Below, piece by piece: positions 51,589-60,452 of a stretch of DNA of 64,000 nt. This stretch comes from CAYUYV01 sp964522525 (GTDB lineage: Bacteria; Pseudomonadota; Alphaproteobacteria; JAJFIK01), in contig CAZFWG010000015.1 of the NCBI GenBank assembly GCA_964522525.1, positions 3,351 through 67,350 of the forward strand. Direction: 5' to 3'. A program made the translations under genes and the position numbers. The notes under the pieces were generated by a model. It did not search any database. It was not told the origin of the DNA and saw nothing but the letters and a program-made list of their open reading frames with translations. Each line of letters opens with the position of its first letter. The stretch's first letter is position 1.

Positions 51589-53403
51589 TTAATGACCCAT
51601 GGCGGGTCCGGAGCCGTCGGCCTCCATGGTACCACCGGGCACCCGGATATTGTCGACCAGTTCCTGGACTTCGGCCGGGGGCGGCGCAGTGACGGCTGAT
51701 ACCACGAAGGCGACGATGAAATTGATCACCATGCCGACGGAGCCGATCCCTTCCGGCGAGATCCCGAACAGCCAATTGTCAGGCGTGTTCGGGACCCACT
51801 CGAAGATCTTGAAGGCCGAGATGTAGGTTGCCGTGAAGGCAAGGCCGACAAGCATCCCGGCGATCACCCCTTCTCGGTTCATGCGCCGGGAAAAGATCCC
51901 GAGGAAGATGGCCGGGAACAGGGACGAGGCCGCCAGACCGAACGCGAAGGCCACGACGGCCGCCACGAAATCCGGGGGATAGATCCCGGCGAGGCCTGCG
52001 ACGATGATCGCCACCACGGCGGCAAAGCGGGCCCAGGCCAATTCCTCCCCGTCACTCATATCGGGACGGAACATCTTCTTCATGATGTCGTGGGACACGG
52101 CCGAGGAAATCACCAGCAGAAGCCCCGCCGCTGTCGACAGCGCGGCCGCGATGCCGCCCGCCGCCACGAGCGCGATGACCCAGCCCGGCAGACCCGCAAT
52201 TTCCGGATTGGCCAGCACGATGATGTCCCGGTCGATATAGACTTCGTTGTCGTTGGCCGTGGGTTCGTTTTCCACGAGGCGCTGGCCATATTGGCCCCGT
52301 GCGAGGGAGGAGTCTGAGGGCGCGGAGAAGACCGGCTTCACCGGAGTCATGGCATTGCCCGGTCCGTATTGAATGCGGCCGTCATCGTTCTTGTCGGTCC
52401 AGGCAAGCAGACCTGAGTTTTCCCATGTCTTGAACCAGCCCGGCACTTCCTCCGCATAGGCCTTTTCGTGGACCGTATCGATGAAATTGAGCCGCGCGAA
52501 AGCCGCGACGGCGGGGGCGGTGGTGTAAAGAATGGCGATGAAGACGAGCGCCCAGCCGGCCGAGATCCGCGCATCAGACGCCTTGGGCACCGTGAAGAAC
52601 CGGACGATCACATGGGGCAGGCCCGCTGTGCCCACCATCAAGGCCAGGGCGATGGCGAAGACATCGATGGTCGCTTTCTGGCCTTGGGTATAGGCGGGAA
52701 AGCCCAGTTCCACAAGCGTCCGATCGAGCTTGGCCAGGACGGACACGCCCTCCCCGCCCAGAACATCGGCGCCAAGGCCGAGTTGGGGCAGGGGGACGCC
52801 GGTGATGAGCAGGGAGATGAAGATCGCCGGCACCGTATAGGCGAAAATCAGCACGCAATATTGGGCCACCTGGGTGTAGGTGATGCCGCGCATGCCGCCC
52901 AGCACGGCGTAAAAGAACACAATGAACATGCCGATGATCACGCCGACATTGATGTCGACCTGGAGGAAGTTGGAGAAAACGATCCCCACACCCCGCATCT
53001 GTCCGGCCACATAGGTGAAGGAAACGAAGATCAGGCAGAGCACCGCGACCGCGCGGGCGGCCTGGGAATAGTACCGGGAGCCGATGAAGTCCGGCACCGT
53101 GAACTGCCCGAACTTGCGCAAATAGGGCGCCAGCAAGAGGGCGAGGAGCACATAGCCGCCCGTCCAGCCCAAGAGATAGACCGCGCCGTCCCGGCCGATA
53201 AAGGCGATGATGCCGGCCATGGAGAGGAAGGAGGCAGCACTCATCCAGTCGGCGGCCGTCGCCATGCCGTTGAGGACGGGATGCACATGACCGCCCGCGA
53301 CGTAGAATTCGCTCGTCGAGGCCACCCTCGACCACCAGGCAATGCCGATATAAAGGGCAAATGATGCGCCCACGAATATATAAGTGAGTGTTTGTGTGTC
53401 CAT
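51589..53403 (-). CDS. Sodium/solute symporter, VC_2705/ActP-like
   Basis: 604 residues with about 13 membrane segments. SSS-family features include EFYVAGGHVHPVLNGMATAADWMSAASFLSMAG, GRDGAVYLLGWTGGY, FTYVAGQMRGVGIVFSNFL and GGMRGITYTQVAQYCVLIF. This subfamily pairs with a DUF4212 small subunit and transports acetate or other short carboxylates with Na+. A polar insertion at about 310–400 lies in a periplasmic or cytoplasmic loop. It starts 21 bp after the DUF4212 stop and is followed by acs, which argues for acetate or a similar monocarboxylate. Confidence 0.88.
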   Translation of the reverse strand: MDTQTLTYIFVGASFALYIGIAWWSRVASTSEFYVAGGHVHPVLNGMATAADWMSAASFLSMAGIIAFIGRDGAVYLLGWTGGYVLLALLLAPYLRKFGQFTVPDFIGSRYYSQAARAVAVLCLIFVSFTYVAGQMRGVGIVFSNFLQVDINVGVIIGMFIVFFYAVLGGMRGITYTQVAQYCVLIFAYTVPAIFISLLITGVPLPQLGLGADVLGGEGVSVLAKLDRTLVELGFPAYTQGQKATIDVFAIALALMVGTAGLPHVIVRFFTVPKASDARISAGWALVFIAILYTTAPAVAAFARLNFIDTVHEKAYAEEVPGWFKTWENSGLLAWTDKNDDGRIQYGPGNAMTPVKPVFSAPSDSSLARGQYGQRLVENEPTANDNEVYIDRDIIVLANPEIAGLPGWVIALVAAGGIAAALSTAAGLLLVISSAVSHDIMKKMFRPDMSDGEELAWARFAAVVAIIVAGLAGIYPPDFVAAVVAFAFGLAASSLFPAIFLGIFSRRMNREGVIAGMLVGLAFTATYISAFKIFEWVPNTPDNWLFGISPEGIGSVGMVINFIVAFVVSAVTAPPPAEVQELVDNIRVPGGTMEADGSGPAMGH

Positions 53404-53424
53404 GACCCTGTTTCCCCCTTTTTA

Positions 53425-53706
53425 TCAGTCGTCGGAGACGCCGTATTTGCGGTCAATCCGGTGCATCACCGCGGCATAAACGAAGATCAGGACCACGAAG
53501 ACATAGATCGAACCCTGCTGGGCGAACCAGAAGCCGAGCTTGAACCCGAAAAACGGAATCTGGTCGAGCAGGTCGACGGCGAGGATGGAAAGGCCGAACC
53601 CGACAATCCCCCATATCGCCAGGAGAACTGTCAAAAGCCGGAGATTCTCGTGCCAATATTTGGAATGATGTTCGTCATCGGATGACTTCTGGACGTCGTC
53701 CGCCAT
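53425..53706 (-). CDS. DUF4212 small subunit of sodium/solute symporter
   Basis: 93 residues from MADDVQKSSDDEHHSKYW, with GGGAGG upstream. Two membrane helices (about 22–44 and 56–80) flank the conserved FFGFKLGFWFAQQGSIYVFVVL pattern in part. The protein family always sits directly before VC_2705-type symporters and is presumed to be part of the transporter. It is the first gene of the acetate module. Confidence 0.85.
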   Translation of the reverse strand: MADDVQKSSDDEHHSKYWHENLRLLTVLLAIWGIVGFGLSILAVDLLDQIPFFGFKLGFWFAQQGSIYVFVVLIFVYAAVMHRIDRKYGVSDD

Positions 53707-54127
53707 GGGTTGCCTCCCTATGCAAATTTCGCCTGTGATCGGTCCGAAGCCCTCGGCCCGCATCCTGTTTCCGGATCAAATTGTGCTGTCGTTTTTTGTT
53801 CTCGACCCGCCCCTCTGGATCTTCCATTGCCCCCTCAACACAGCCTCAGGTTCTAGTCCCGGCGCTGCATGTGACCTGCTTCCTACTGAATAGAGCAGGT
53901 ATAGATCCTTTGATTGAAACCGTGGGATGCCAAAGCGGCCTTGATACAAATCAAGGCGGGTCCTTACGGCTTATGGCGGTCCGATCACGCGCGTCGTTTG
54001 GGCGCAGTCTGGCGATCATGCAGCCCGAGAATGAGCGGGTACCGGGCCGTGGCTTGAGAATGGGCGTGGAGAAGGGCAGGCTGATCCGCTGTGGCTGTTT
54101 CATGACATGAGAAGCGAGGTCGTATCG
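53707..54127. other. Divergent spacer between acetate module and creatininase gene
   Basis: 421 bp with a perfect FNR-type palindrome at 53941–53954. No ORF with family resemblance and no convincing paired -35/-10 hexamers; both neighbouring promoters must lie here. T-rich runs near 53790 could supply an AT-rich promoter element for the acetate module. Confidence 0.5.
53941..53954. promoter_or_regulatory. FNR/FixK/DNR-type binding site
   Basis: TTGATACAAATCAA is an exact match to TTGAT-N4-ATCAA, and the symmetry extends to CC and GG on the two sides. It is about 235 bp upstream of the DUF4212 start and about 170 bp upstream of the creatininase-family start, so either or both could be controlled by a Crp/Fnr-family protein responding to oxygen or nitrogen oxides. 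No such regulator is encoded in the window. Confidence 0.6.
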
Positions 54128-54871
54128 ATGCGTCTGTCCCTGATGACCTGGATGGAAGTGGAAGCTCATCTGCAGCAGTCGAAAGGCATCGTCATTCCGA
54201 TCGGGTCGACGGAGCAACACGGTCCCAATGGGTTATTGGGCACCGATGCCATCTGTCCGGAGGTCATCGCGGTGGAGGCGGCCCGTCAGGCGGGCTTCCT
54301 GGTGGGGCCGACATTCTCGGTGGGCATGGCCCAACACCATCTGGCCTTTCCAGGGACCATTTCCCTCCGGCCCACAACCATGATCGCGGCCCTCAAGGAC
54401 TGGATCACCTCGCTCCACCGCCACGGTTTCGAGCGGCTTTATTTCCTCAACGGACATGGTGGGAATGTTGCGACCATCGAGGCGGCGTTCTCGGAGATCT
54501 ATGCCGAGACCAGTTTTGGCGACGGGGACGGCGCCCCTGCTTTGGCCCTGCGACGGCAGAACTGGTGGGATCTGCCGGGCATCATGGCGCTTTCGCAAAA
54601 AATGTATCCGGCGGGGCTGGGGTCCCATGCGACGCCGGCCGAGGTGGCGGTGACCTACTACGCCCATCCGGAGGCTCAGAAATCGGTGGCCATGATCCCC
54701 AAGATCGCCCCCCATGGGCCGATCCGGGATGCCCTGGACTATCGCCGCCGCTTCCCTGACGGGCGGATCGGGTCCGATCCGTCCCAGGCGGATGTGGCCG
54801 GGGGCAAACGTCTGGTGGAGGCCTCGGCCGAGGCCCTGATTGCGGACTACCGGGCGTTCCTGAACTCCTGA
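54128..54871 (+). CDS. Creatininase-family metal-dependent hydrolase
   Basis: 247 residues from MRLSLMTWMEVE, with GAGG 9 nt upstream; an ATG 21 bp earlier has no ribosome binding site. The metal site of the family is clear: Glu29 and His31 (IPIGSTEQHGP), Asp40 (LGTDA), a His in FLNGHGGN and downstream acidic residues. Members hydrolyse amide bonds in creatinine, formylated pyrimidines or peptides (the mycofactocin MftE branch). No mycofactocin or creatine genes are nearby, so the substrate stays open. It runs divergently from the acetate module. Confidence 0.82.
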   Translation: MRLSLMTWMEVEAHLQQSKGIVIPIGSTEQHGPNGLLGTDAICPEVIAVEAARQAGFLVGPTFSVGMAQHHLAFPGTISLRPTTMIAALKDWITSLHRHGFERLYFLNGHGGNVATIEAAFSEIYAETSFGDGDGAPALALRRQNWWDLPGIMALSQKMYPAGLGSHATPAEVAVTYYAHPEAQKSVAMIPKIAPHGPIRDALDYRRRFPDGRIGSDPSQADVAGGKRLVEASAEALIADYRAFLNS

Positions 54872-54928
54872 TAGACTTCGGCGTGGATCTTGCGGTCACG
54901 CGGACTTACGCAAGTGGGGCGCCTGCCA

Positions 54929-56314
54929 ATGGGTGACATCGGAAGCTGGTTATTGGATCGATGGCGAGGCCTGCGCCGCGGTTTCGCGGCGCTGTGGGGC
55001 ACCGGTGCGCATCCTGCCCTCGATGACGGGCGCACCATCCCGCCCGATCCGATCGCTCAGAAACCCGGCGCGCGGGCTCATGACCATGACCGCTGCATGA
55101 ACTGTCAGACCAAGCTGTTGGGCCCGTTCTGCCATGTCTGCGGTCAGCGGGATGACGACTATCGCCGGCCTTTCGTGGCGTTGAGCAATGAGTTGTTGAG
55201 CGACGTCTTCCAGTGGGACAGCCGCATTCTCCGCTCCGTCGGTCCGTTTCTCGCGATGCCCGGCACCTTGACCCGCGCCTTCATGCAGGGGCGCCGGGGC
55301 GTGTTCGTTTCGCCCTTGCGGCTTTATTTCGTCGTCAGCCTGCTGTTCTTCCTCACCCTGGCCTTGGCCAATGTGGCGATCCTCAAATTTGAGGTCCACG
55401 GATTAACCAGCGCCATCGACCAGGCCGTCGACAACGGTACCGTCTCGTTCGATGGCGATGATGTCGATCTTGACGAGGATGATGCGGAAGACGTCGTGGA
55501 AGCCCTGGATGCGCTGGAGGGCGTGGTTCCGCCCGAAGCGCAGGGGGAAATTCGTGCGGCCCGGGAGCGCGTGGCGGATCGCGTCGCGGAGCGCCTGGAC
55601 GCAGAGGAGGAGCCGGAACCGAAACCCCAGATCAAACGTCCCTTCAAGGCGACGGTGCTTGAGGGCGTGATTCTGGGACCCAATCCGGGCCCTGAAGCCG
55701 CCATCAACCAGCCGAAGTTCAATTCGGACGACATCAACTTCCGCGTCAAGATGTTCACGCCGCTTTCGGAAGATGATGAGCCTAATGATCAGTTGTCAGA
55801 CTCGACGATTGCCAGGCTTCTGGAGGACGCGGACGGGGAGGGTGCGGTCTATGGCGAACGCGCCTTGCGTCTCGTCAATGCCATCCTTGCCGACCCCCGG
55901 ATCTTCAATGACCTGCTGAACGAATGGTTGCCCCGCACGATGGTGTTTCTGGTGCCGCTTTTTGCATTCGTCATGAGCATTCTGTATGGGCGCAAACGAG
56001 GTTTGAAACGCCGGGTCTATTTCATCGACCACCTCGTTTTCTCACTGCATTTCCACGCCTTCATATTTGCGCTGATGATCGCTCTGGTGCTCAAGGGGCG
56101 TTATATCGGCGAGGTAATCGACGGCACGGCCACGGCGGCGTTCTTCTTCCTGGCCACGTCGCTCTATCTCTATGTGGGCATGAAGCGCATTTACGAGCAG
56201 GGTTATTTCAAGACCACGGTCAAATTCATCTTCATGATGCTGTTCCTGTACATCACCTATCTGACAAGTCTGACCGGCATCACCATCTATGGCCTGTGGA
56301 ACATGGTGGTCTGA
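54929..56314 (+). CDS. DUF3667 membrane protein with N-terminal zinc ribbon
   Basis: 461 residues from MGDIGSWLLDRW (an ATG 13 codons earlier is possible). A zinc-ribbon-like motif CMNCQTKLLGPFCHVCGQ at about 58–75 is the DUF3667 signature. Hydrophobic segments follow at about 135–155 and in the last 130 residues, separated by a long acidic region (DDVDLDEDDAEDVVEALDAL and further Glu-rich sequence, about 180–250) that is probably cytoplasmic. The function of DUF3667 proteins is unknown to me. The start has a weak ribosome binding site. It is 57 bp downstream of the creatininase-family gene. Confidence 0.75.
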   Translation: MGDIGSWLLDRWRGLRRGFAALWGTGAHPALDDGRTIPPDPIAQKPGARAHDHDRCMNCQTKLLGPFCHVCGQRDDDYRRPFVALSNELLSDVFQWDSRILRSVGPFLAMPGTLTRAFMQGRRGVFVSPLRLYFVVSLLFFLTLALANVAILKFEVHGLTSAIDQAVDNGTVSFDGDDVDLDEDDAEDVVEALDALEGVVPPEAQGEIRAARERVADRVAERLDAEEEPEPKPQIKRPFKATVLEGVILGPNPGPEAAINQPKFNSDDINFRVKMFTPLSEDDEPNDQLSDSTIARLLEDADGEGAVYGERALRLVNAILADPRIFNDLLNEWLPRTMVFLVPLFAFVMSILYGRKRGLKRRVYFIDHLVFSLHFHAFIFALMIALVLKGRYIGEVIDGTATAAFFFLATSLYLYVGMKRIYEQGYFKTTVKFIFMMLFLYITYLTSLTGITIYGLWNMVV

Positions 56315-56341
56315 CGTGGGGTTCGTGGGGTCGCCCGCGGA

Positions 56342-56884
56342 TCAGGGTGCCGGATGAAGCCCGCCCATATCGCAAATCATGGCCCAGGCCTGACGGTCGA
56401 TCGGCATGATCGACAGGCGCGGCTGGCGCACCAGGGCCAAGCCTGAAAGGGCGGGTTCCCTCTTGATCTGGGCCAGAGAGACCGGGTTGGGCATGGGCAG
56501 ATAGGCCCGCACCGTGACAAGCCCGAACTTGCCTTTTTCGTCCTCGGGGTCGGGTTCGAATTCCCGGACGATCTGCAACACGCCCACGATCTTCTTGTCG
56601 CTGACGGAGTGATAGAAGAAGCCCAGTTCCCCAGGCTTCATGCGCTTCATGTTGTTCGTTGCCTGATGGTTCCGGATGCCCTTCCAGGCGTCACCCTTCA
56701 TGCCCGAGGACACCTGATTGTCCCAGGACCATGAATGGGGGGCGGATTTGAACAGCCAGTAGCCCTGGGGGGCGGGGACCTCGACCGGTGCCGGCTTCAG
56801 GACCGGTGGTTCCGGCTCCGCCTGGCGATCATTTGCGGATTTCGGTCCGAGGGCGAATGAGAATGCAGCCTTGAGCTTTTGCAT
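56342..56884 (-). CDS. EVE-domain protein
   Basis: 180 residues. After a ~40-residue Pro-rich N-terminal extension, an EVE domain runs to the end: GYWLFKSAPHSWSWDNQ, then DAWKGIRNHQATNNMKRMKPGELGFFYHS, the KIVGVLQIVREFEPDP strand and VRQPRLSIMPIDRQAWAMICDMGG. EVE domains belong to the PUA-like fold and bind modified bases in DNA or RNA (YTH-related). The N-terminal extension is not usual for the short family members, which begin at the first strand. It is convergent to DUF3667. Function is likely nucleic-acid binding; the ligand is unknown. Confidence 0.85.
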   Translation of the reverse strand: MQKLKAAFSFALGPKSANDRQAEPEPPVLKPAPVEVPAPQGYWLFKSAPHSWSWDNQVSSGMKGDAWKGIRNHQATNNMKRMKPGELGFFYHSVSDKKIVGVLQIVREFEPDPEDEKGKFGLVTVRAYLPMPNPVSLAQIKREPALSGLALVRQPRLSIMPIDRQAWAMICDMGGLHPAP

Positions 56885-56905
56885 GGCGAGACCCGGCGTT
56901 TCCCG

Positions 56906-57202
56906 TTACCCGTTGTCTTCCGGCGGATTGATCAGCCAGCGCCAGGCGCGGACCTCCACATCCTCGAAAAGACCGGCGCGGGCATAGGGGTCAAGGGCCG
57001 CCCAGGCTTCCGCGTCGGCCCGGGACTCCGCCTCGATCACCAGCATACTGCCGATCATTTTCGATCCGTCATCGGAGGTAAAAGGGCCGGCCGCCTTCAC
57101 GCGCTCGCCGCTCGCCGCGACGAATTCCAGATGGGCCTCGCGGGTCGCCTGGCGGATGCCTTCGGATCCCGGCCGATCGAAACACAGAACCACAAAGAGC
57201 AT
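56906..57202 (-). CDS. YciI-family protein
   Basis: 98 residues. MLFVVLCFDRPGSEGIRQATREAHLEF starts the ferredoxin-like fold of the family, and GSMLVIEAESRADAEAWAALDPY gives the conserved second strand and helix with the DPY motif. An active-site His–Asp pair is proposed for some relatives (His24 here). GAGG precedes the ATG; an ATG seven codons further up is possible. It lies 17 bp after the gpsA stop, the common arrangement in alphaproteobacteria, and is probably the last gene of the tsaD–gpsA–yciI transcript. Confidence 0.85.
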   Translation of the reverse strand: MLFVVLCFDRPGSEGIRQATREAHLEFVAASGERVKAAGPFTSDDGSKMIGSMLVIEAESRADAEAWAALDPYARAGLFEDVEVRAWRWLINPPEDNG

Positions 57203-57219
57203 GGGATGCTTCTCCTCAT

Positions 57220-58215
57220 TCATCGGGTTTCTGAACGGAAGGGACGATTGAGCAATGTCTCGATGGCGCTGGGCACGGACAGGGTGCCCTCGATGATCTC
57301 GGACACGGCCCTCGAGATCGGCATGTCGACGCCATGGCGTTCGCTCAAGACCCGGACGGCCCGCGCGCTGTGCACGCCTTCGGCGATGCCACGGCTGCGG
57401 GCCAGGGCGTCGGACAGGCTCACGCCCTCGCCCAAGGCCACGCCCAAGGTCATGTTGCGCGACATGATCGACGTACAGGTCAACACAAGATCCCCCAGAC
57501 CAGAGAGCCCTGCCAGGGTCTCCGACCGCGCCCCAAGCGCGACACCCAGCCGATTCATCTCCGCAAATCCTCGGGAGATCAAGGCCGCCCTCGCGCTCAT
57601 ACCCAGGCCACAACCTTCAACGATCCCGCAGGCGATGGCCAGAACGTTTTTCACGGCGCCGCCGATCTGGGCCCCGATCAAGTCCTGGGAGGAATAGGGG
57701 CGAAAGGTGGGAATGCCGATCCGGTCCACCATCCGGTTGGCCAGGTCTTCGTCCTCGGCGGCAAGGGTGATGGCGGTCGGCAGGCCGCGCGCCACATCGG
57801 CCGCGAAGCTCGGCCCGGAGAGGACGGCCGGTCGGGCAGTGGGCAAGGTTTCCGACACGATTTCGCTGAGCAGGGCGCCCGTGTCCCGCTCAAGTCCCTT
57901 GGCGCACAGGACCAAGGGCGTGTCAGGCGCGAGATGGGGCGCGAGCACGCTCAAGGTAGCCCGGATGATCTGGGCGGGCAGGGCATAGAGCACGAAACGC
58001 GCTGGAGCCAGGTCCGCGAGCCGGGTCGTGGCGCTGATTGTCGGATCGAGGGCGACCTCCGGCAGGGCCTTGGGATTGGCATGGGTCTGGTTGATGGCGG
58101 CCACCACGGCCGGATCCCGCGCCCAGAGGGTCGGGGCGTGGCCCCGGCGTGCCAGCACGCTGGCAAGCGCTGTACCCCAGGCGCCGGCCCCGAGAACGGC
58201 CACGGGCTCGCTCAT
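57220..58215 (-). CDS. gpsA: Glycerol-3-phosphate dehydrogenase [NAD(P)+]
   Basis: 331 residues. The N-terminal Rossmann motif GAGAWGTALA starts at residue 9. Active-site features are VLCAKGLE and GAVKNVLAIACG (catalytic Lys), and GLGDLVLTCTS. It reduces dihydroxyacetone phosphate to sn-glycerol-3-phosphate for phospholipid synthesis in the cytosol. Its ATG overlaps the tsaD stop by 4 bp, so the two are translationally coupled. Confidence 0.96.
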   Translation of the reverse strand: MSEPVAVLGAGAWGTALASVLARRGHAPTLWARDPAVVAAINQTHANPKALPEVALDPTISATTRLADLAPARFVLYALPAQIIRATLSVLAPHLAPDTPLVLCAKGLERDTGALLSEIVSETLPTARPAVLSGPSFAADVARGLPTAITLAAEDEDLANRMVDRIGIPTFRPYSSQDLIGAQIGGAVKNVLAIACGIVEGCGLGMSARAALISRGFAEMNRLGVALGARSETLAGLSGLGDLVLTCTSIMSRNMTLGVALGEGVSLSDALARSRGIAEGVHSARAVRVLSERHGVDMPISRAVSEIIEGTLSVPSAIETLLNRPFRSETR

Positions 58216-59294
58216 GCCCGCGCCCCTTTCGCGCCGGACCGGGGCTCGCGGGCGGGCGCCGCGTCATCCAGGGGCCAGCGGGGACGTGCCGCGACGGTGA
58301 GATCATCCGTGTGTCCCTGACAGAAGCGTTCGATGCCCGCCCAGGCGATCATGGCGCCGTTATCCGTGCACAGTCGCGGCGGCGGGGCCACGAGGCGATA
58401 GCCGTGGCACGCCGCGCGGGCGTCCAGTTCGGTCCGGATGGCCTGGTTGGCGGCGACACCGCCAGCAACCACGAGTGTCCGTTCCCCGATATCGGGCGTC
58501 TGTGCCTCGAACAGGGCGATGGCATTGGCGGTCCGTTCGCTGAGGGTCTCGGCGACGACCGCCTGGAAGGAGGCGCAAAGATCGGCGATGTCCTGCTCGG
58601 TGGGTGTGCCAAGCCGCAAGACGGCGTGGCGAACGGCGGTCTTCAGCCCCGAGAAGGACATGTCCGCTCCCGGACGCCCCCGCATGGGGCGGGGCAGATC
58701 GACGGCACCGGGTTTTCCCTGGCGCGCGGCCCGCTCCACGGCGGGGCCGCCTGGATAGCCAAGCCCGAGCAGCTTTGCGACCTTGTCGAAGGCCTCGCCC
58801 ACCGCGTCGTCGATCGTGGTGCCGAGCCGCCGATAGCGCCCCGGCCCCAGGACCGAAAGGAGCTGGCAGTGCCCGCCTGAGATCAAGAGCAGCAGATAGG
58901 GAAAGGGCACGGGCTCCACGAGACGCGGCGAGAGGGCATGGCCTTCCAGATGATTGACCGCCACAAGGGGAAGATCGCGGGCGAGCGCGATGCCCTTCGC
59001 AGTGGTGAGCCCGACAAGAACCCCGCCGATCAGTCCCGGTCCTGCCGTGGCGGCGACGGCATCGAGGTCGTCAAAGCCGATCTCGGCGGCGGCCATCGCT
59101 TTACCAATGATGGCGTCAATGGCTTCCACATGGGCGCGCGCGGCGATTTCCGGCACGACACCACCATAGGGCGCATGGGCATCGAGCTGGCTCAAGACCA
59201 CATTCGACAGGATCGCCGGAACGCCGCCCGGCTGTCCGCGGACCACGGCGGCGGCCGTCTCATCGCAGCTCGATTCAATGCCCAGAATGGTCAC
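58212..59294 (-). CDS. tsaD: tRNA t6A37 threonylcarbamoyltransferase
   Basis: About 360 residues from a GTG start giving MTILGIESSCDETAAAVV, the normal TsaD N-terminus; a TTG 15 codons earlier would add residues not seen in the family. The metal-binding segment HAPYGGVVPEIAARAHVEAID, the nucleotide-site DAVAATAGPGLIGGVLVG and LLISGGHCQLL are present. It transfers the threonylcarbamoyl group to adenosine 37 of ANN-decoding tRNAs together with TsaB and TsaE. The gene is the first of tsaD–gpsA–yciI. Confidence 0.93.
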   Translation of the reverse strand: MTILGIESSCDETAAAVVRGQPGGVPAILSNVVLSQLDAHAPYGGVVPEIAARAHVEAIDAIIGKAMAAAEIGFDDLDAVAATAGPGLIGGVLVGLTTAKGIALARDLPLVAVNHLEGHALSPRLVEPVPFPYLLLLISGGHCQLLSVLGPGRYRRLGTTIDDAVGEAFDKVAKLLGLGYPGGPAVERAARQGKPGAVDLPRPMRGRPGADMSFSGLKTAVRHAVLRLGTPTEQDIADLCASFQAVVAETLSERTANAIALFEAQTPDIGERTLVVAGGVAANQAIRTELDARAACHGYRLVAPPPRLCTDNGAMIAWAGIERFCQGHTDDLTVAARPRWPLDDAAPAREPRSGAKGARA

Positions 59295-59465
59295 CGGGCC
59301 TGACGGATTGGGGGTTTGGGCATGAGCCAAGGGCTTCAAACTCTACTGAACTGGAATAATGTCGCCGCGCGCCTTCGGACGGTCTCTGTCCGCTGGGGCT
59401 TCGGGGCCTGTGTCCCGGCGCAACGCTACACTTATGTCATGATAAGCACGAGGTAAGGATACACC

Positions 59466-59558
59466 ATGGGGTTTAGTCCGCGGACACGCAGGACGGCGGG
59501 CGGGGTCAGGCCGTTCCGTATACCGTGGGCCCCAAACCGGATAGGCCAAGGCGCATGA
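59466..59558 (+). CDS. 30-codon ORF overlapping the hemD start
   Basis: Encodes a small basic peptide (MGFSPRTRRTAGGVRPFRIP and ten more residues) with six Arg. It has a ribosome binding site (AAGGA, about 7 nt before the ATG). Its TGA overlaps the hemD ATG by 4 bp (ATGA), the usual coupling arrangement. No family resemblance. It may be a coupling or leader ORF for hemD; it occupies the place where many alphaproteobacteria have hemC. Confidence 0.4.
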   Translation: MGFSPRTRRTAGGVRPFRIPWAPNRIGQGA

Positions 59559-60286
59559 CACGACAAAACGGAGCCCGACAGGTCATTGTCACCCGGCCGG
59601 ACCCGGATGCGGCGTCCTTGGCCTCGGCCCTTCGGCATACCGGTTTCGATCCCGTTGTCGCGCCGCTCATGACCATCGACCTAAGCGAAGGGCCGGCCCC
59701 TGACCTGAGCGGCTTTCAAGCGGTCGCTTTCACCAGCGCGAATGGCGTGCGTGCGTTCCAGGCGCGGGGCGGCGCCACGGAAAAGCCGGCCTTCACTGTG
59801 GGTCCGGCCTCCGCTGCCGCCTGCCGGGACGCCGGCTTCGCGGTGGTCCATCCGGCCGCCGGGTCGGTCGAGAGCTTGGCCGATCTTATCCGTGAACACT
59901 GCAGGGCCGATCAAGGTGCGATTTATCATGGGGCCGGCGAGACCCTGGCCGGGGATCTGGTGGCGCTCCTGAAAGAGGCTGGCCTTGAGGCCCGGCGCGA
60001 CGTGCTCTACACGGCGCGGGCCGCGACGCATCTGCCTGAACCCTTTGCCCGCGTTCTGCGGGGGCCGGACCCGGGTTTTGTCACTCTGTTTTCCCCCCGG
60101 ACGGCCCGGCTTGCCGCCGCCCTGATGGCCGATGCCGGTCTGACGGACGCGGCACATCGGATGACGGCTCTGTGCCTCAGTCCGGCCGTCGCGGACGCGT
60201 CCGCCGCGCTGCCCTGGGCCGCGCTTCGTGTTGCCGAAGAACCGACGACGGAAGCGTTGCTCGCCTGCCTCAATGCCGATGACTGA
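59555..60286 (+). CDS. hemD: Uroporphyrinogen-III synthase
   Basis: 243 residues from MTRQNGARQVIVTRP. The family is divergent, but VIVTRPDPDAASLASALRHTGF, VAFTSANGVRAFQARGG, IYHGAGETLAGDLVALLKEAG and VTLFSPRTARLAAALM are the conserved strand–helix pieces of the two-domain fold. It closes and inverts ring D of hydroxymethylbilane to give uroporphyrinogen III for haem and related tetrapyrroles. It starts a plus-strand run with the mitofilin-like and HemY genes. Porphobilinogen deaminase (hemC) is not next to it, nor anywhere in the window. Confidence 0.88.
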   Translation: MTRQNGARQVIVTRPDPDAASLASALRHTGFDPVVAPLMTIDLSEGPAPDLSGFQAVAFTSANGVRAFQARGGATEKPAFTVGPASAAACRDAGFAVVHPAAGSVESLADLIREHCRADQGAIYHGAGETLAGDLVALLKEAGLEARRDVLYTARAATHLPEPFARVLRGPDPGFVTLFSPRTARLAAALMADAGLTDAAHRMTALCLSPAVADASAALPWAALRVAEEPTTEALLACLNADD

Positions 60287-60452
60287 TCCCTTTCGCTTCC
60301 CCCGGCAGGAGTCTGGAAAGAAATCTTAGGCATTCATGACCTGTCCCGGCGCGGAGCCCGCCTCCGTGTCCATCGCTTTGCCAAGCCGTTCGGGTCCTTT
60401 GCCCATGCGCCATGGGCGGATCTGTGCGGATCAGCCCGTGAAAGATGCCGCC

